NCBI GenBank assembly: GCA_009703455.1
Contig: WLGB01000003.1
Location: 1 to 57,649 of the forward strand
From: Actinomycetota bacterium
GTDB lineage: Bacteria; Actinomycetota; Actinomycetes; Actinomycetales; Microbacteriaceae
Length of the DNA stretch: 57,649 bases
Direction: 5' to 3'
Program-made: the position numbers and the translations under genes
Shown: piece by piece, positions 15,736-24,992 of the stretch
Layout of the letters: the number at the start of each line of letters is the position of its first letter
Numbering within the stretch: position 1 is the stretch's first letter
The notes under the pieces: generated by a model
What the model saw: the letters and a program-made list of their open reading frames with translations, nothing else
Database searches by the model: none
What the model was told of the DNA's origin: nothing

Positions 15736-16939
15736 TTTACAAAAGGCCAGGTTTGCGGTCTTTGCCTACTTCACTATCGCTGGTGCGACTGTCACTTTTT
15801 GGGCAGTACACATTCCATTTGTTGAGGCCAAGCTAGAAATCACTCCGTCTGCAATTGGCACTTTACTGCTGGTCTTTGGCGGTGGCGCATTAGCGGCCAT
15901 CCAGTTGGTTGGAAATCTCATCGATCGCGTCGGTTCTAAAACAGCCACATTTTTAGCAGCGACGTTCATGGGCGTAATGCTATTTTTTCCAGGCCTTGCA
16001 GACACCCCGGTGTTTCTAGCCATTGCACTGTTCCTTTTGGGAATTGGTGTTGGTGCCACCGACGTTGCGATGAACGCTCACGCCGTTGAGGTCGAAAAGG
16101 CCTATCAAAGACCGATTTTCTCAGCGTTCCATGCCATGTGGTCATTCGGTGGATTGATTGGGGCAAGCCTTGGAGGTCTCGCGCTTGCCAACAACTTGGA
16201 TATGCAAACCACCCTGGCGGCGGCGGCAATTGGCACACTCGTGGTGGCGGTATCGATGAGGAATTGGATGCTTCCTGACAATCCCAACCATAAGCAGCGT
16301 GACAACGCAGAAGCCGCTAACAAGCAAGCTGAAAAGGAAAAACAAAAAGTAGCAAACGCCTCGAATCGGAAAGTCTTGGGCTACGTTCTGTTCCTGGGAG
16401 CAATGGCTGCAGCTGCAGCCATTGCCGAAGGAACCGGCGTGGACTGGTCGGCGTTGCACCACGCCAGGATTCTCGGAACCAGCCAAGCGCAGGCTGCAGC
16501 CGCACTGGTGGCATACACCGGAGCCATGGGAACCACAAGGCTGTTCATCGACAAACTAGTTGCAGCAAAGGGGCGAATATTTGTTATTCGCTTTGGCTCA
16601 GTGGTCTCGGCAATCGGAACCAGTGTTGTAGTTGTTTCGAGCTCATCGCCAATTGCTCTTGCTGGATGGATTATTGCCGGGGTGGGAATTGCAGGTGTTG
16701 TTCCCCAGATCTTCGCGTATTCGGCCGAGGTAGGCGAGTCCACTCACACCGGAAGAAATATGGCCAAGGTTGTTGGCATAACCTACGCTGGCGTCTTGGC
16801 TGGGCCAGCGCTAATTGGTTTCCTAACCGAACTTGTTCCACTAAATATTGCCATAGGGCTGGGCGTAGTTCTAGGTTTGTTTACAGCTGTGGGTACTCTG
16901 GTTATCACTAGAAGGAGTGCAAATGCCAAAACTATTTGA
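15728..16939 (+). CDS. MFS transporter (YbjJ-like)
   Basis: A 403-residue, twelve-helix transporter. NLIDRVGSKTATFLA is the MFS motif A region, and TDVAMNAHAVEVEKAYQRP with SAFHAMWSFGGLIGASLGG matches the YbjJ-type subgroup. A charged central loop (about 185-215) splits the halves. The start is TTG at 15728, supported by an AGAGGA site nine bases upstream. The old-yellow-enzyme gene starts inside its last codons, so the two are co-translated; a role in moving a compound reduced by that enzyme is only a guess. Confidence 0.85.
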   Translation: MNNLQKARFAVFAYFTIAGATVTFWAVHIPFVEAKLEITPSAIGTLLLVFGGGALAAIQLVGNLIDRVGSKTATFLAATFMGVMLFFPGLADTPVFLAIALFLLGIGVGATDVAMNAHAVEVEKAYQRPIFSAFHAMWSFGGLIGASLGGLALANNLDMQTTLAAAAIGTLVVAVSMRNWMLPDNPNHKQRDNAEAANKQAEKEKQKVANASNRKVLGYVLFLGAMAAAAAIAEGTGVDWSALHHARILGTSQAQAAAALVAYTGAMGTTRLFIDKLVAAKGRIFVIRFGSVVSAIGTSVVVVSSSSPIALAGWIIAGVGIAGVVPQIFAYSAEVGESTHTGRNMAKVVGITYAGVLAGPALIGFLTELVPLNIAIGLGVVLGLFTAVGTLVITRRSANAKTI

Positions 16940-17999
16940 GTCAATCAAATTGCGTGACTTGGAGGTTAAGAACCGAGTCTGGATTTCTCCTATGTGCATG
17001 TACTCAGCAGAGAATCAAGATGGCATGCCGGGTATCTGGCAACAAGTTCACCTAGGTTCTAGGGCCGTCGGTGGTGCTGGCCTGATTTTTGCTGAAGCCT
17101 CCGCTGTTGCACCTGAGGGCCGAATCACACCATGGTGTGCCGGCATCTGGAACGACGAGCAAGCTGCGGCCTGGAAAATCGTTGTCGATATCTGCCACAG
17201 CCAAGGTGCAAAAATGGCCATGCAGTTAGCTCATGCTGGCCGCAAAGCTTCAGTTTACCGTGAGTGGAGCGGTGTGGGATCAGTACCGGCTATTGAAGGT
17301 GGTTGGCAAAGCGTATCGGCTACCGACGTTGCTTTCGGCGACTATCAGGCGCCAAGAAGACTTACTGTAGAACAGATCCAGGATCTGGTGCTCGCTTTCG
17401 CAGCGGCTGCAAAAAAATCGGTAGCCGCGGGATTTGATGCTGTTGAAATTCACGGTGCTCACGGCTACCTGATACACCAGTTTCTCTCACCAATTAGCAA
17501 CGACCGCCAAGATCAATACGGTGGCACCCTGGAAAACCGCGCCCGCTTTCTGATGGAAACCATCAGCGCAGTTCGGGAAGCAATCCCTGAGTCGATGCCG
17601 CTATTCCTAAGACTTTCTGCAACGGACTATAAAGAAGGTGGTTGGGACCAAGATCAAACAGCGGAAGTTTCTAGTTGGGCAACCGCTGCCGGTGTTGACT
17701 TGATAGATATCTCAAGTGGTGGCCTGATAACTGGCGTGAAGATTCCAAGCGGACCTGGTTACCAGGTAGCACTTGCTGAGTATGTGGCTGAGCGAATCAA
17801 GAACCCAGTTAGCGCAGTTGGACAAATTACTACCGGTGCTCAGGCCGAGGAGATTTTGCAATCCGGGCATGTTGACGTGATTTTAATTGGTAGGGCAAGT
17901 CTTAGGGACCCTTACTGGCCGCTTCGAGCAGCTAGCGAACTCGGTGTTGAAGTTGATTGGCCAAAACAGTACGAACGAGGAAAGTGGCCGAAGGACTAA
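16923..17999 (+). CDS. NADPH-dependent flavin oxidoreductase (old yellow enzyme, YqjM type)
   Basis: FMN enzyme of the YqjM/NamA class that reduces activated C=C bonds using NADPH. In 358 residues: ISPMCMYS with Cys25 and Tyr27, the flavin-binding QLAHAGRKA, the substrate-binding pair His177/His180 in EIHGAHGYLIHQF, LSPISNDRQDQYGG, and DVILIGRASLRDP near the end. ATG at 16923 is chosen because AAGGAG lies five bases ahead; an in-frame GTG at 16917 falls within that site. The stop interlocks with the convergent CNNM gene (shared CTAA). Confidence 0.93.
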   Translation: MPKLFESIKLRDLEVKNRVWISPMCMYSAENQDGMPGIWQQVHLGSRAVGGAGLIFAEASAVAPEGRITPWCAGIWNDEQAAAWKIVVDICHSQGAKMAMQLAHAGRKASVYREWSGVGSVPAIEGGWQSVSATDVAFGDYQAPRRLTVEQIQDLVLAFAAAAKKSVAAGFDAVEIHGAHGYLIHQFLSPISNDRQDQYGGTLENRARFLMETISAVREAIPESMPLFLRLSATDYKEGGWDQDQTAEVSSWATAAGVDLIDISSGGLITGVKIPSGPGYQVALAEYVAERIKNPVSAVGQITTGAQAEEILQSGHVDVILIGRASLRDPYWPLRAASELGVEVDWPKQYERGKWPKD

Positions 18000-19048
18000 C
18001 GTTTGGTGGTAGCGTCTTGAACTTCTCCTACCAAAACCTCAAGGATGTCCTCGAGGAAAAGCACTCCGTTTACATCTCCATTGGCATTAAAACTCTTAGC
18101 TAGATGCGCGCCGACCTTACGCATGGCAGCTAAAGCATCTTCGAGTTCCATTTCCTCGGGAAGTGAAATCAAGTTTCGAATTCGCTTGGTTTCGATTGGA
18201 CTGTCCGCCTTGTCGTCACTTAGGTCAATAACGTCTTTCAAGTGCAGGTAGCCGATTAGCTCCTTGTCGTCGTCCACTAAAAGGTAGCGGGAGAATCCGT
18301 GTTTGGCAGCCGCCTGTTCAATCTCTCTGCCGGTGACTCCACGTTGAAAACTAACTAGCCGATCCTGACTTATTGCTACATCGCGCACTTTCTTTTCAGT
18401 GAACTCAAATGTCTTTGACAAGGTTCCGGAAGCATCAATCAAGACACCTTCTTTTGTTGAGTGCTCGACAATGTCTTCTACTTGCTCGAGTGTGAAGCTG
18501 GAAAGAATTTCGTCCAATGGCTTAACCCCAAAGAGTCTCAAAATCGAATTCGCCACGAAGTTCAAACTCACAACCAAAGGTCTCAAGATCCAAGTAATTG
18601 CGTAAAGCGGTGGCACAAGTACTAGAGCCGCCGCTGTTGGGATTGAGAATGAAATGTTCTTTGGAACCATCTCTCCCACGACCACGTGGAGGTAGGTCAC
18701 TATGACAAGCGCAATCATGAAAGCAACTGCGTCAACCCAGACTGGAGGAAGTCCTGTCTGAGCTAAAGGATTTTCCAGAAGGTGGTGAATACTTGGCTCC
18801 ACCACCGTCAGGATAAGTAATGAACAGAGCGTAATTCCCAGTTGGGCGGTTGCTAGCATCAGCGAAACTTTTTCCAAGGCGCGAAGAGTAATCTTTGCTG
18901 AACGATTGCCTTTTTCGGCAAGCGGTTCAATCTGCGCTCGACGCACCGAGATGGCTGCGAACTCCGAACCCACGAAAAACGCGTTCGCCACAAGCAGAGC
19001 AATGAATAGTAGTAGTGCCGCTAGGTCGCTATTCAACTTCCACCCCAA
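17996..19048 (-). CDS. CNNM/CorC-like membrane protein (second copy)
   Basis: A 350-residue protein with an N-terminal DUF21/CNNM membrane domain of about four helices (residues 5-150, with ATAQLGITLCSLLILTVVEP and VVGEMVPKNISFS) and two CBS motifs at about 200-340 (SRYLLVDDDKELIGYLHLKD). It lacks the C-terminal CorC_HlyC domain of its neighbour. Family members are linked to magnesium or other cation export, often under the label hemolysin. It overlaps the first copy by 20 bases and follows it in one operon, suggesting a hetero-oligomer. Confidence 0.88.
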   Translation of the reverse strand: MGWKLNSDLAALLLFIALLVANAFFVGSEFAAISVRRAQIEPLAEKGNRSAKITLRALEKVSLMLATAQLGITLCSLLILTVVEPSIHHLLENPLAQTGLPPVWVDAVAFMIALVIVTYLHVVVGEMVPKNISFSIPTAAALVLVPPLYAITWILRPLVVSLNFVANSILRLFGVKPLDEILSSFTLEQVEDIVEHSTKEGVLIDASGTLSKTFEFTEKKVRDVAISQDRLVSFQRGVTGREIEQAAAKHGFSRYLLVDDDKELIGYLHLKDVIDLSDDKADSPIETKRIRNLISLPEEMELEDALAAMRKVGAHLAKSFNANGDVNGVLFLEDILEVLVGEVQDATTKR

Positions 19049-20336
19049 CTATTGGCGTGAAACGAACTCGGTCAACTCTTCGACCGTCCATACGCTCCAC
19101 AGATAAAAATCCAGTCGCAAGTTGAACCTGGTCGCCGACCTCGGGAATTCTACCGAGCTGGCTCATGATAAATCCAGCTACAGTCTCGTAGGCACCATCT
19201 TCTGGAATTGGAATAGACATCTCTTTGAGCTCGTCAGGTCGCATCATGCCAGGGAACAGTAGCGACGAGTTCACACCAAGGGTGATGCCAGCGCGCGCTC
19301 GGTCGTGCTCATCCACCAATTCACCCACTAGCTCCTCAACCAGGTCTTCGAGGGTGGCCAATCCTGCTGTGCCACCGTACTCGTCGACCACTATGGCCAG
19401 CTGAAGCCCCTTGGCTCGAAGCTCAATCATGAGTGTTTCTAACCGCATGGTTTCTGGAACACGAAGCACCTCGACCATCAAGGCGGTAGCCGGAACCTCG
19501 GAGCGCTTTTCTCTTGGGACTGCCGCGGCAAGTTTAAGGTGCACCACCCCGACTACGTCATCCGAAGAGTCTTCGATGACAGGGAATCTTGAGTGGCCAG
19601 TCTTGACCGCAAGCGCTACAACATCAGCTGCGGTTTGGTTTCTTTCTACAAAGTGCATCCTGGTCCGAGGTGTCATAACATCGGCTGCAACTAGTTCACT
19701 CAGGCTTAGGGTTTTAGTCAGCAAGGTTGCAGTCTCAAGATCAAGTGCTCCCTGCTTTGCCGAGTGCCGAACTAGAGAAGCTAACTCTTCGGCACTTCGG
19801 GTAGAGCTGAGCTCTTCTTTGGGTTCAATGCCGAATGCACGCACAAGAACATTTCCGGACGAATTCATGAATTGAATCATCCAGCCAAAAACCCAGGTGA
19901 AAACAAGCTGGAAACCAATAACTACTTTGTTTGTTGCAAGTGGCACTGAAATTGCAAACTGTTTAGGAACTAGCTCCCCAATTAGGAATGAAAAGGTGGT
20001 GACAAAGACAATTGATACCAGCCACCCAACGGTAGCCACAGCGCTTTCAGCCACCCCAATCTCAACCAGGCTTGGTCTTATGAGATTTGACATGGCGGGC
20101 TCGGCTATAAAACCAGTCAAAATCGTGGTGAGAGTAATTCCAAGCTGGGCGCTAGATAAGTGTGTGGCGGTTTTCTTCAGAGCCCGAATGGAATTTTGAA
20201 GCCCTTTTTCGCCTCGTTCTAGCCTTGCCTCAAGCTCGGCTCGCTCAAGGTTTACCAGAGAGAACTCTGATGCAACGAAGAAGCCGGTCCCTACCGTTAG
20301 AAATGCAGCAAGGGCCAGCAGAAGTAAGTCGTTCAC
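19029..20336 (-). CDS. CNNM/CorC-like membrane protein (first copy)
   Basis: A 435-residue full-length member: DUF21/CNNM membrane domain (about 1-190, with SSAQLGITLTTILTGFIAEP and IGELVPKQFAIS), a CBS pair (about 210-335, ADVMTPRTRMHF, HSRFPVIEDSSDDVVGVVHL, VVDEYGGTAGLATLEDLVEE) and the CorC_HlyC domain (about 350-430). ELVGEL before that domain is a family hallmark. It is the promoter-proximal gene of the pair, divergent from kgd. Ion specificity is not evident from sequence. Confidence 0.9.
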   Translation of the reverse strand: MNDLLLLALAAFLTVGTGFFVASEFSLVNLERAELEARLERGEKGLQNSIRALKKTATHLSSAQLGITLTTILTGFIAEPAMSNLIRPSLVEIGVAESAVATVGWLVSIVFVTTFSFLIGELVPKQFAISVPLATNKVVIGFQLVFTWVFGWMIQFMNSSGNVLVRAFGIEPKEELSSTRSAEELASLVRHSAKQGALDLETATLLTKTLSLSELVAADVMTPRTRMHFVERNQTAADVVALAVKTGHSRFPVIEDSSDDVVGVVHLKLAAAVPREKRSEVPATALMVEVLRVPETMRLETLMIELRAKGLQLAIVVDEYGGTAGLATLEDLVEELVGELVDEHDRARAGITLGVNSSLLFPGMMRPDELKEMSIPIPEDGAYETVAGFIMSQLGRIPEVGDQVQLATGFLSVERMDGRRVDRVRFTPIVGVEVE

Positions 20337-20465
20337 TTAGGCGTGAGCCCCGCTAAGACTATGGTGAGATCTCGAATCCATAAGATGACAATCATACCTA
20401 AATGTCCAACCCTCCCAGAGCGTAAGATATAGGAGTCATTCAGGCCAACTACTAAGGGGTTTTCT

Positions 20466-23400
20466 TTGTCCGGTGAGGGATTGCAAGACGACTACGGAGC
20501 CAATTCCTGGCTTGTAGAAGAGATGTACGAGAAGTACACGCAGAATCCGGATTCCGTGGATAAGGCTTGGTGGCCGATTCTGGAACAGTATCAATCCACC
20601 CAAGGTGCCGTTGCGCCAGCGGCTTCTGCCCCAGTGCCTGCAGTATCAGACCTGACAACCTCAATTCCAGTTGTGGCCAAGACAACTCGTGTCGAAGCAA
20701 AACCTCAACCAATTCCTGCTCAAGCCCCAATTACTGAATCAATCGCAGTGATTCCGGAAACGTCCGACGAGGAGGCCGAAGATCAGGTCACCGTCCTTAA
20801 GGGGATGGCTAAAACACTCGCTACCAACATGGACCTTTCGATTGCAATCCCAACCGCTACCAGCGTCAGATCACTTCCTGCGAAGCTGATGATTGATAAC
20901 CGCCTGGTGATAAATTCTCACCTATCTCGAACTCGTGGTGGAAAAGTTTCCTTCACGCACCTGATTGGTTTCGCGATTATTCAGGCACTGAAAAAGTTCC
21001 CTAGCCAAAATGTTTACTATGACGTAGTCGATGATAAACCTGTTGTTGTCCAGCCGGCCAACATCAACTTTGGTTTGGCTATTGACATTCCAAAACCGGA
21101 CGGCTCACGCGCTTTAGTGGTTCCTAACATTAAGCGCGCTCAGAGGCTGAACTTTGCCGAGTACCTTGCCGCTTACGAAGAATTGGTTGCCAAGGCGCGA
21201 ACCAATACCCTTACCGCAGGTGATTTTCAAGGCACCACTATTTCGCTCACAAACCCTGGTGGGATTGGCACCGTTCACTCGGTCCCGAGGCTGACCAAGA
21301 ACCAAGGTTGCATCGTTGGCGCAGGAGCTCTTGACTACCCTGCTGAATTCCAAGGTATGAGCGAGGCTCATTTGGCCAAGCTAGGAATCAGCAAGGTATT
21401 AACCCTGACCTCAACGTACGACCACCGAGTCATTCAGGGAGCGGGAAGCGGTGAGTTCCTGAAGATTGTTCATGGACTGCTTCTTGGAGAAGAGCGTTTC
21501 TACGACCAAATCTTCGCCGATCTTCGAATCCCATACGAACCAGTTCGCTGGGTTTCAGACTTCGACAAAGAGGGTATCGATGACCGCGAGAAGTCAACCA
21601 GAATTCAGGAACTTATCAACTCGTATCGAGTGCGCGGTCACCTGATGGCAGATACCGACCCTCTCGAGTATCAGCAGCGAACCCACCCAGACCTAGACGT
21701 TCTAAATCACGGTCTGAGTCTTTGGGATCTTGACCGTTCCTTCCGTACCGCAGGCTTCAGTGGCAAGCAGAAGGCTCTGTTTAGGGAGATTCTGAGGACG
21801 CTTCGCGACTCCTACTGCCGAACTGTTGGTGTTGAGTATATGCACATCCAAGAACCTGCCCAGCGTAAATGGTTCCAGGAGAAACTTGAAAAGCCTTACG
21901 CTAAACCAACTCGCCCCGAGCAACTTCGAACTCTGAGCAAATTAAACGAAGCGGAAGCCTTTGAGACTTTCCTGCAAACCAAGTTCGTTGGTCAAAAGCG
22001 CTTCAGTCTCGAAGGTGGAGAAAGTGCCATCGCTGCTTTGGATGAGATTCTCCAGTCCGCAGCGAATGCAGGAATCGAAGAAGTCTGTATTGGTATGGCT
22101 CACCGCGGTCGCCTCAACGTTCTCACCAACATTGCTGGCAAGACCTACGGTCAGGTTTTCAAGGAGTTTGAAGGAAACACCGACAAAAAGAGTGTCCAAG
22201 GATCCGGAGATGTGAAGTACCACCTGGGAACAGAAGGTGTTTTCGAAAGCTTGGAGGGCAACAAGGTAAAGGTTTCTCTCGCTGCAAACCCCTCCCATCT
22301 AGAAGCAGTAAATCCAGTGCTCGAAGGAATAGTTCGTGCCAAACTCGATCGACTCGATGCAATTCCTCGCAACGATTTTCCAGTTATTCCAGTTCTTATT
22401 CACGGTGACGCGGCTTTTGCCGGTCAAGGGGTAGTCACCGAAACGCTAAACATGGCTTCCTTACGTGGATACAAAACCGGAGGAACAATTCACCTTGTGA
22501 TCAACAACCAGGTTGGATTTACAACTCCCCCATCTGAGTCCCGCTCCACCGTTTACTCAACAGATGTTGCCAAGGCAATCCAAGCGCCAATCTTCCACGT
22601 CAATGGTGATGACCCGGAGGCCGCCGTCCGAGTGGCTCAGATTGCATTTGAGTACCGCCAGGAATTCAAAAACGATGTTGTGATCGACTTGATCTGTTAC
22701 CGTCGTCGCGGACACAACGAAGGTGATGACCCATCGATGACCCAGCCTCTGATGTACAACCTGATTGAGGCTAAGCGCTCGGTTAGAACCTTGTACCTTG
22801 AGTCTCTAGTTGGACGAGGCGACATCACGCAGGAAGAATTCGAAGCGGCTAACTCCGATTTCCAGGTTCGTCTAGAAAAAGCCTTCGTGGAAGTTCACGA
22901 AGCTATGTCCGCGCCGGTTGAACTGATTCCACGGAAAGTTGGTATTGGAACAACCGCAAGCGACGCTCCTGAACTAACCCGAGCTACCGCCGTCTCGAAA
23001 GAAGTTGTCGAGCTAATCGGAGACGCTCACGCCAACACTCCACCAGGGTTTACAGTCCACCCAAAGCTTCAGCAGCTGCTTGCCAAGCGCGTTGAAATGA
23101 GTCATGAAGGTGGCATTGACTGGGGCTTCGGCGAGCTGCTGTCTCTTGGCTCACTGCTGATGGAAGGTGTGCCTGTTCGACTTGCGGGTCAAGACTCGAG
23201 ACGAGGAACCTTTGTGCAGCGTCACGCTGTATTCCATGACCGTGCCAACGGCCAGGAATGGATGCCGCTGCGAAATCTAAGTGAGACTCAGGCTAAGTTC
23301 TGGATCTACGACTCATTCCTTAGCGAATATGCGGCGATGGGCTTTGAGTACGGCTACTCAATTGAAAACAAGGACGCTCTTGTTTTATGGGAGGCTCAAT

Positions 23401-24137
23401 TTGGTGACTTTGTAAATGGAGCACAAACCATTGTTGACGAATTCATTTCCTCGGCCGAGCAGAAATGGGGCCAGCACTCAAGCCTTGTGCTACTTCTTCC
23501 GCACGGCTATGAAGGTCAAGGCCCGGACCACTCTTCTGCTCGAATCGAAAGATTCCTACAACTTTGCGCCGAGAACAACATGACCGTTGCTCAACCAAGC
23601 ACTCCAGCTTCGCACTTCCATCTGCTTCGCAGACAAGCATTCACAAGGCCTAGGCGACCTTTGGTTGTCTTCACGCCCAAGTCGATGCTTCGACTAAAGG
23701 CAGCCTCATCGCCAGTCGAAGACTTCACCACTGGCACCTTCCAGCCTGTGATGGACGATGTTCAAGGGTTAGATAAATCCGGCGTCAAGCGAGTTCTCAT
23801 GTGTTCTGGAAAAATTTACTGGGATCTAATGGCCGAGATTGAAAAACGTGGTGAGAAATCAATTGCTGTTGTTCGTGTTGAGCAGCTTTACCCCACTCCT
23901 GTGGACGAAATCAAGTCAACCTATGCTCAGTACCCAAACGCTGAGCTCTACTGGGTGCAAGACGAACCAGCCAACCAGGGCCCTTGGACCTACGTCGGTT
24001 TATTCCTACCCCGCTACATGAATGGCCAAGTTCCAACTCTGATATCAAGACCGGCTAGCGCCTCACCCGCAACCGGTTCCGCTAAACGGCACGCAGTGGA
24101 GCAAACAGATGTCATAACCAGAGCTTTGGCACTTTAG
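20466..24137 (+). CDS. kgd: Multifunctional 2-oxoglutarate dehydrogenase/decarboxylase (E2-E1 fusion)
   Basis: The 1223-residue actinobacterial fusion joins a succinyltransferase (E2) core, without lipoyl domain, to the thiamine-diphosphate E1 component, acting at the 2-oxoglutarate step of the TCA cycle. Visible parts: an N-terminal helix segment (GANSWLVEEMYEKYTQNP), a Pro/Ala linker (about 48-100), the E2 core with the active-site motif YDHRVIQGAGSGEF near 320, and the E1 region with MAHRGRLNVL, GDAAFAGQGVV, INNQVGFTT and GYEGQGPDHSSARIERFLQL. The start is TTG at 20466 with AAGGGG six bases upstream. TAAGAT at 20423 could be the -10 box. Confidence 0.96.
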   Translation: MSGEGLQDDYGANSWLVEEMYEKYTQNPDSVDKAWWPILEQYQSTQGAVAPAASAPVPAVSDLTTSIPVVAKTTRVEAKPQPIPAQAPITESIAVIPETSDEEAEDQVTVLKGMAKTLATNMDLSIAIPTATSVRSLPAKLMIDNRLVINSHLSRTRGGKVSFTHLIGFAIIQALKKFPSQNVYYDVVDDKPVVVQPANINFGLAIDIPKPDGSRALVVPNIKRAQRLNFAEYLAAYEELVAKARTNTLTAGDFQGTTISLTNPGGIGTVHSVPRLTKNQGCIVGAGALDYPAEFQGMSEAHLAKLGISKVLTLTSTYDHRVIQGAGSGEFLKIVHGLLLGEERFYDQIFADLRIPYEPVRWVSDFDKEGIDDREKSTRIQELINSYRVRGHLMADTDPLEYQQRTHPDLDVLNHGLSLWDLDRSFRTAGFSGKQKALFREILRTLRDSYCRTVGVEYMHIQEPAQRKWFQEKLEKPYAKPTRPEQLRTLSKLNEAEAFETFLQTKFVGQKRFSLEGGESAIAALDEILQSAANAGIEEVCIGMAHRGRLNVLTNIAGKTYGQVFKEFEGNTDKKSVQGSGDVKYHLGTEGVFESLEGNKVKVSLAANPSHLEAVNPVLEGIVRAKLDRLDAIPRNDFPVIPVLIHGDAAFAGQGVVTETLNMASLRGYKTGGTIHLVINNQVGFTTPPSESRSTVYSTDVAKAIQAPIFHVNGDDPEAAVRVAQIAFEYRQEFKNDVVIDLICYRRRGHNEGDDPSMTQPLMYNLIEAKRSVRTLYLESLVGRGDITQEEFEAANSDFQVRLEKAFVEVHEAMSAPVELIPRKVGIGTTASDAPELTRATAVSKEVVELIGDAHANTPPGFTVHPKLQQLLAKRVEMSHEGGIDWGFGELLSLGSLLMEGVPVRLAGQDSRRGTFVQRHAVFHDRANGQEWMPLRNLSETQAKFWIYDSFLSEYAAMGFEYGYSIENKDALVLWEAQFGDFVNGAQTIVDEFISSAEQKWGQHSSLVLLLPHGYEGQGPDHSSARIERFLQLCAENNMTVAQPSTPASHFHLLRRQAFTRPRRPLVVFTPKSMLRLKAASSPVEDFTTGTFQPVMDDVQGLDKSGVKRVLMCSGKIYWDLMAEIEKRGEKSIAVVRVEQLYPTPVDEIKSTYAQYPNAELYWVQDEPANQGPWTYVGLFLPRYMNGQVPTLISRPASASPATGSAKRHAVEQTDVITRALAL

Positions 24138-24141
24138 CTCA

Positions 24142-24756
24142 ATGGACCAAGTCGAGAAGGCAGAAACTCGCATCGTCATTTTGGGCGATGAGTCAACGAC
24201 TGCTATCGGCGATGTCAAGGGCCTCGGTTGGGTTGGTCGAGTCATAGCCCGAACTCCAATCGAAGACCCGATTATCGATATCTATAACGTCCCGTCCCCT
24301 GGCGAGACCAGCACAAGTTTGTCGGAGCGTTGGAGTGACGAAGTGCAGCGCCGCTTTCGGCCTGAAACCCAGAATCGTTTGGTGTTGGCTCTTGGGAATT
24401 CTGATTCCAGTCAAGGGCTATCAGTCTCGAGGTCAAGGCTTAACGTAGCCACAGTTATCGACGAGGCACGACGAAATGAAATTTCCGTATTTGTGGTTGG
24501 GCCGCCACCTAGTTTCGATAAAGTATTGAACTACGAAATTGAACACCTTGCAACCGGATATGAGGATGTCTGCCGCCGAAGAAACGTCCCCTTCGTGGAC
24601 TTTTTTCATCCTCTGGTAGACCACGAGGGCTTTAACGCAGAGCTGGAAGTATCCGCTAGGAATATGCCTGCCCAGACAGGCTACGGTTTGATGGCCTGGC
24701 TTGTACTAAACCGTGGATGGTATCCGTGGTTGGGATTGGAAGAAACTCAGAGTTAG
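24142..24756 (+). CDS. SGNH/GDSL-fold protein, catalytic residues replaced
   Basis: A 204-residue protein with the layout of actinobacterial GDSL lipases: block I ILGDESTTAIGDVKGLGWVG, block II PSPGETSTSLSERW, block III ALGNSDSS, and a C-terminal PAQTGYGLMAWL where relatives have DGxHPGAxGY. The nucleophile position holds Glu17 (GDE for GDS), the block III Asn aligns with Ser87, and the block V Asp and His are missing. It keeps the fold but is probably not a hydrolase. It starts four bases after kgd, so it is co-transcribed with it, and its stop interlocks with rsrA (shared TTAG). Function unknown. Confidence 0.75.
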   Translation: MDQVEKAETRIVILGDESTTAIGDVKGLGWVGRVIARTPIEDPIIDIYNVPSPGETSTSLSERWSDEVQRRFRPETQNRLVLALGNSDSSQGLSVSRSRLNVATVIDEARRNEISVFVVGPPPSFDKVLNYEIEHLATGYEDVCRRRNVPFVDFFHPLVDHEGFNAELEVSARNMPAQTGYGLMAWLVLNRGWYPWLGLEETQS

Positions 24757-24992
24757 TTCGACTGGGACTGTCGAATATAGTTCAAGACTTTTTGCGCAAG
24801 CTGATGAGGTGGCTCCTCGTCACAAGATCGAGTGAGAGCCTTGTTGAGATTTACTTCAAGGTCATATTCCTCTTCGCAAGAATCACAAAGTGCCAAGTGC
24901 GTTGTGATATCTCTTTGGTCTTCAGTCTCAAGCTCGTTATGAAGATACTCGTGGACCAGTGCTTTGGTCTCTTCGCAATCAAACTCTGCCAT
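24753..24992 (-). CDS. rsrA: Redox-sensing zinc anti-sigma factor (RsrA-like)
   Basis: RsrA holds SigR inactive under reducing conditions and releases it when its cysteines form disulfides. The 79-residue protein has the zinc anti-sigma signature H-x3-C-x2-C (His31, Cys35, Cys38 in THLALCDSCEEEY), an N-terminal Cys6 (DCEE) and a C-terminal Cys57 (RSCDEEP), matching the redox-active layout of RsrA/RshA. Its ATG overlaps the sigR stop by one base (TAATG), ensuring coupled translation. Confidence 0.92.
   Translation of the reverse strand: MAEFDCEETKALVHEYLHNELETEDQRDITTHLALCDSCEEEYDLEVNLNKALTRSCDEEPPHQLAQKVLNYIRQSQSN

Noticed and set aside
16917-16922. GTG start for the old yellow enzyme
   Set aside because: The GTG overlaps the AAGGAG site itself; ATG 16923 is properly placed behind it.
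19411-19875. 154-codon plus-strand ORF inside the CNNM gene
   Set aside because: Ser-rich shadow of a well-supported membrane protein gene; no ribosome binding site and no family similarity.
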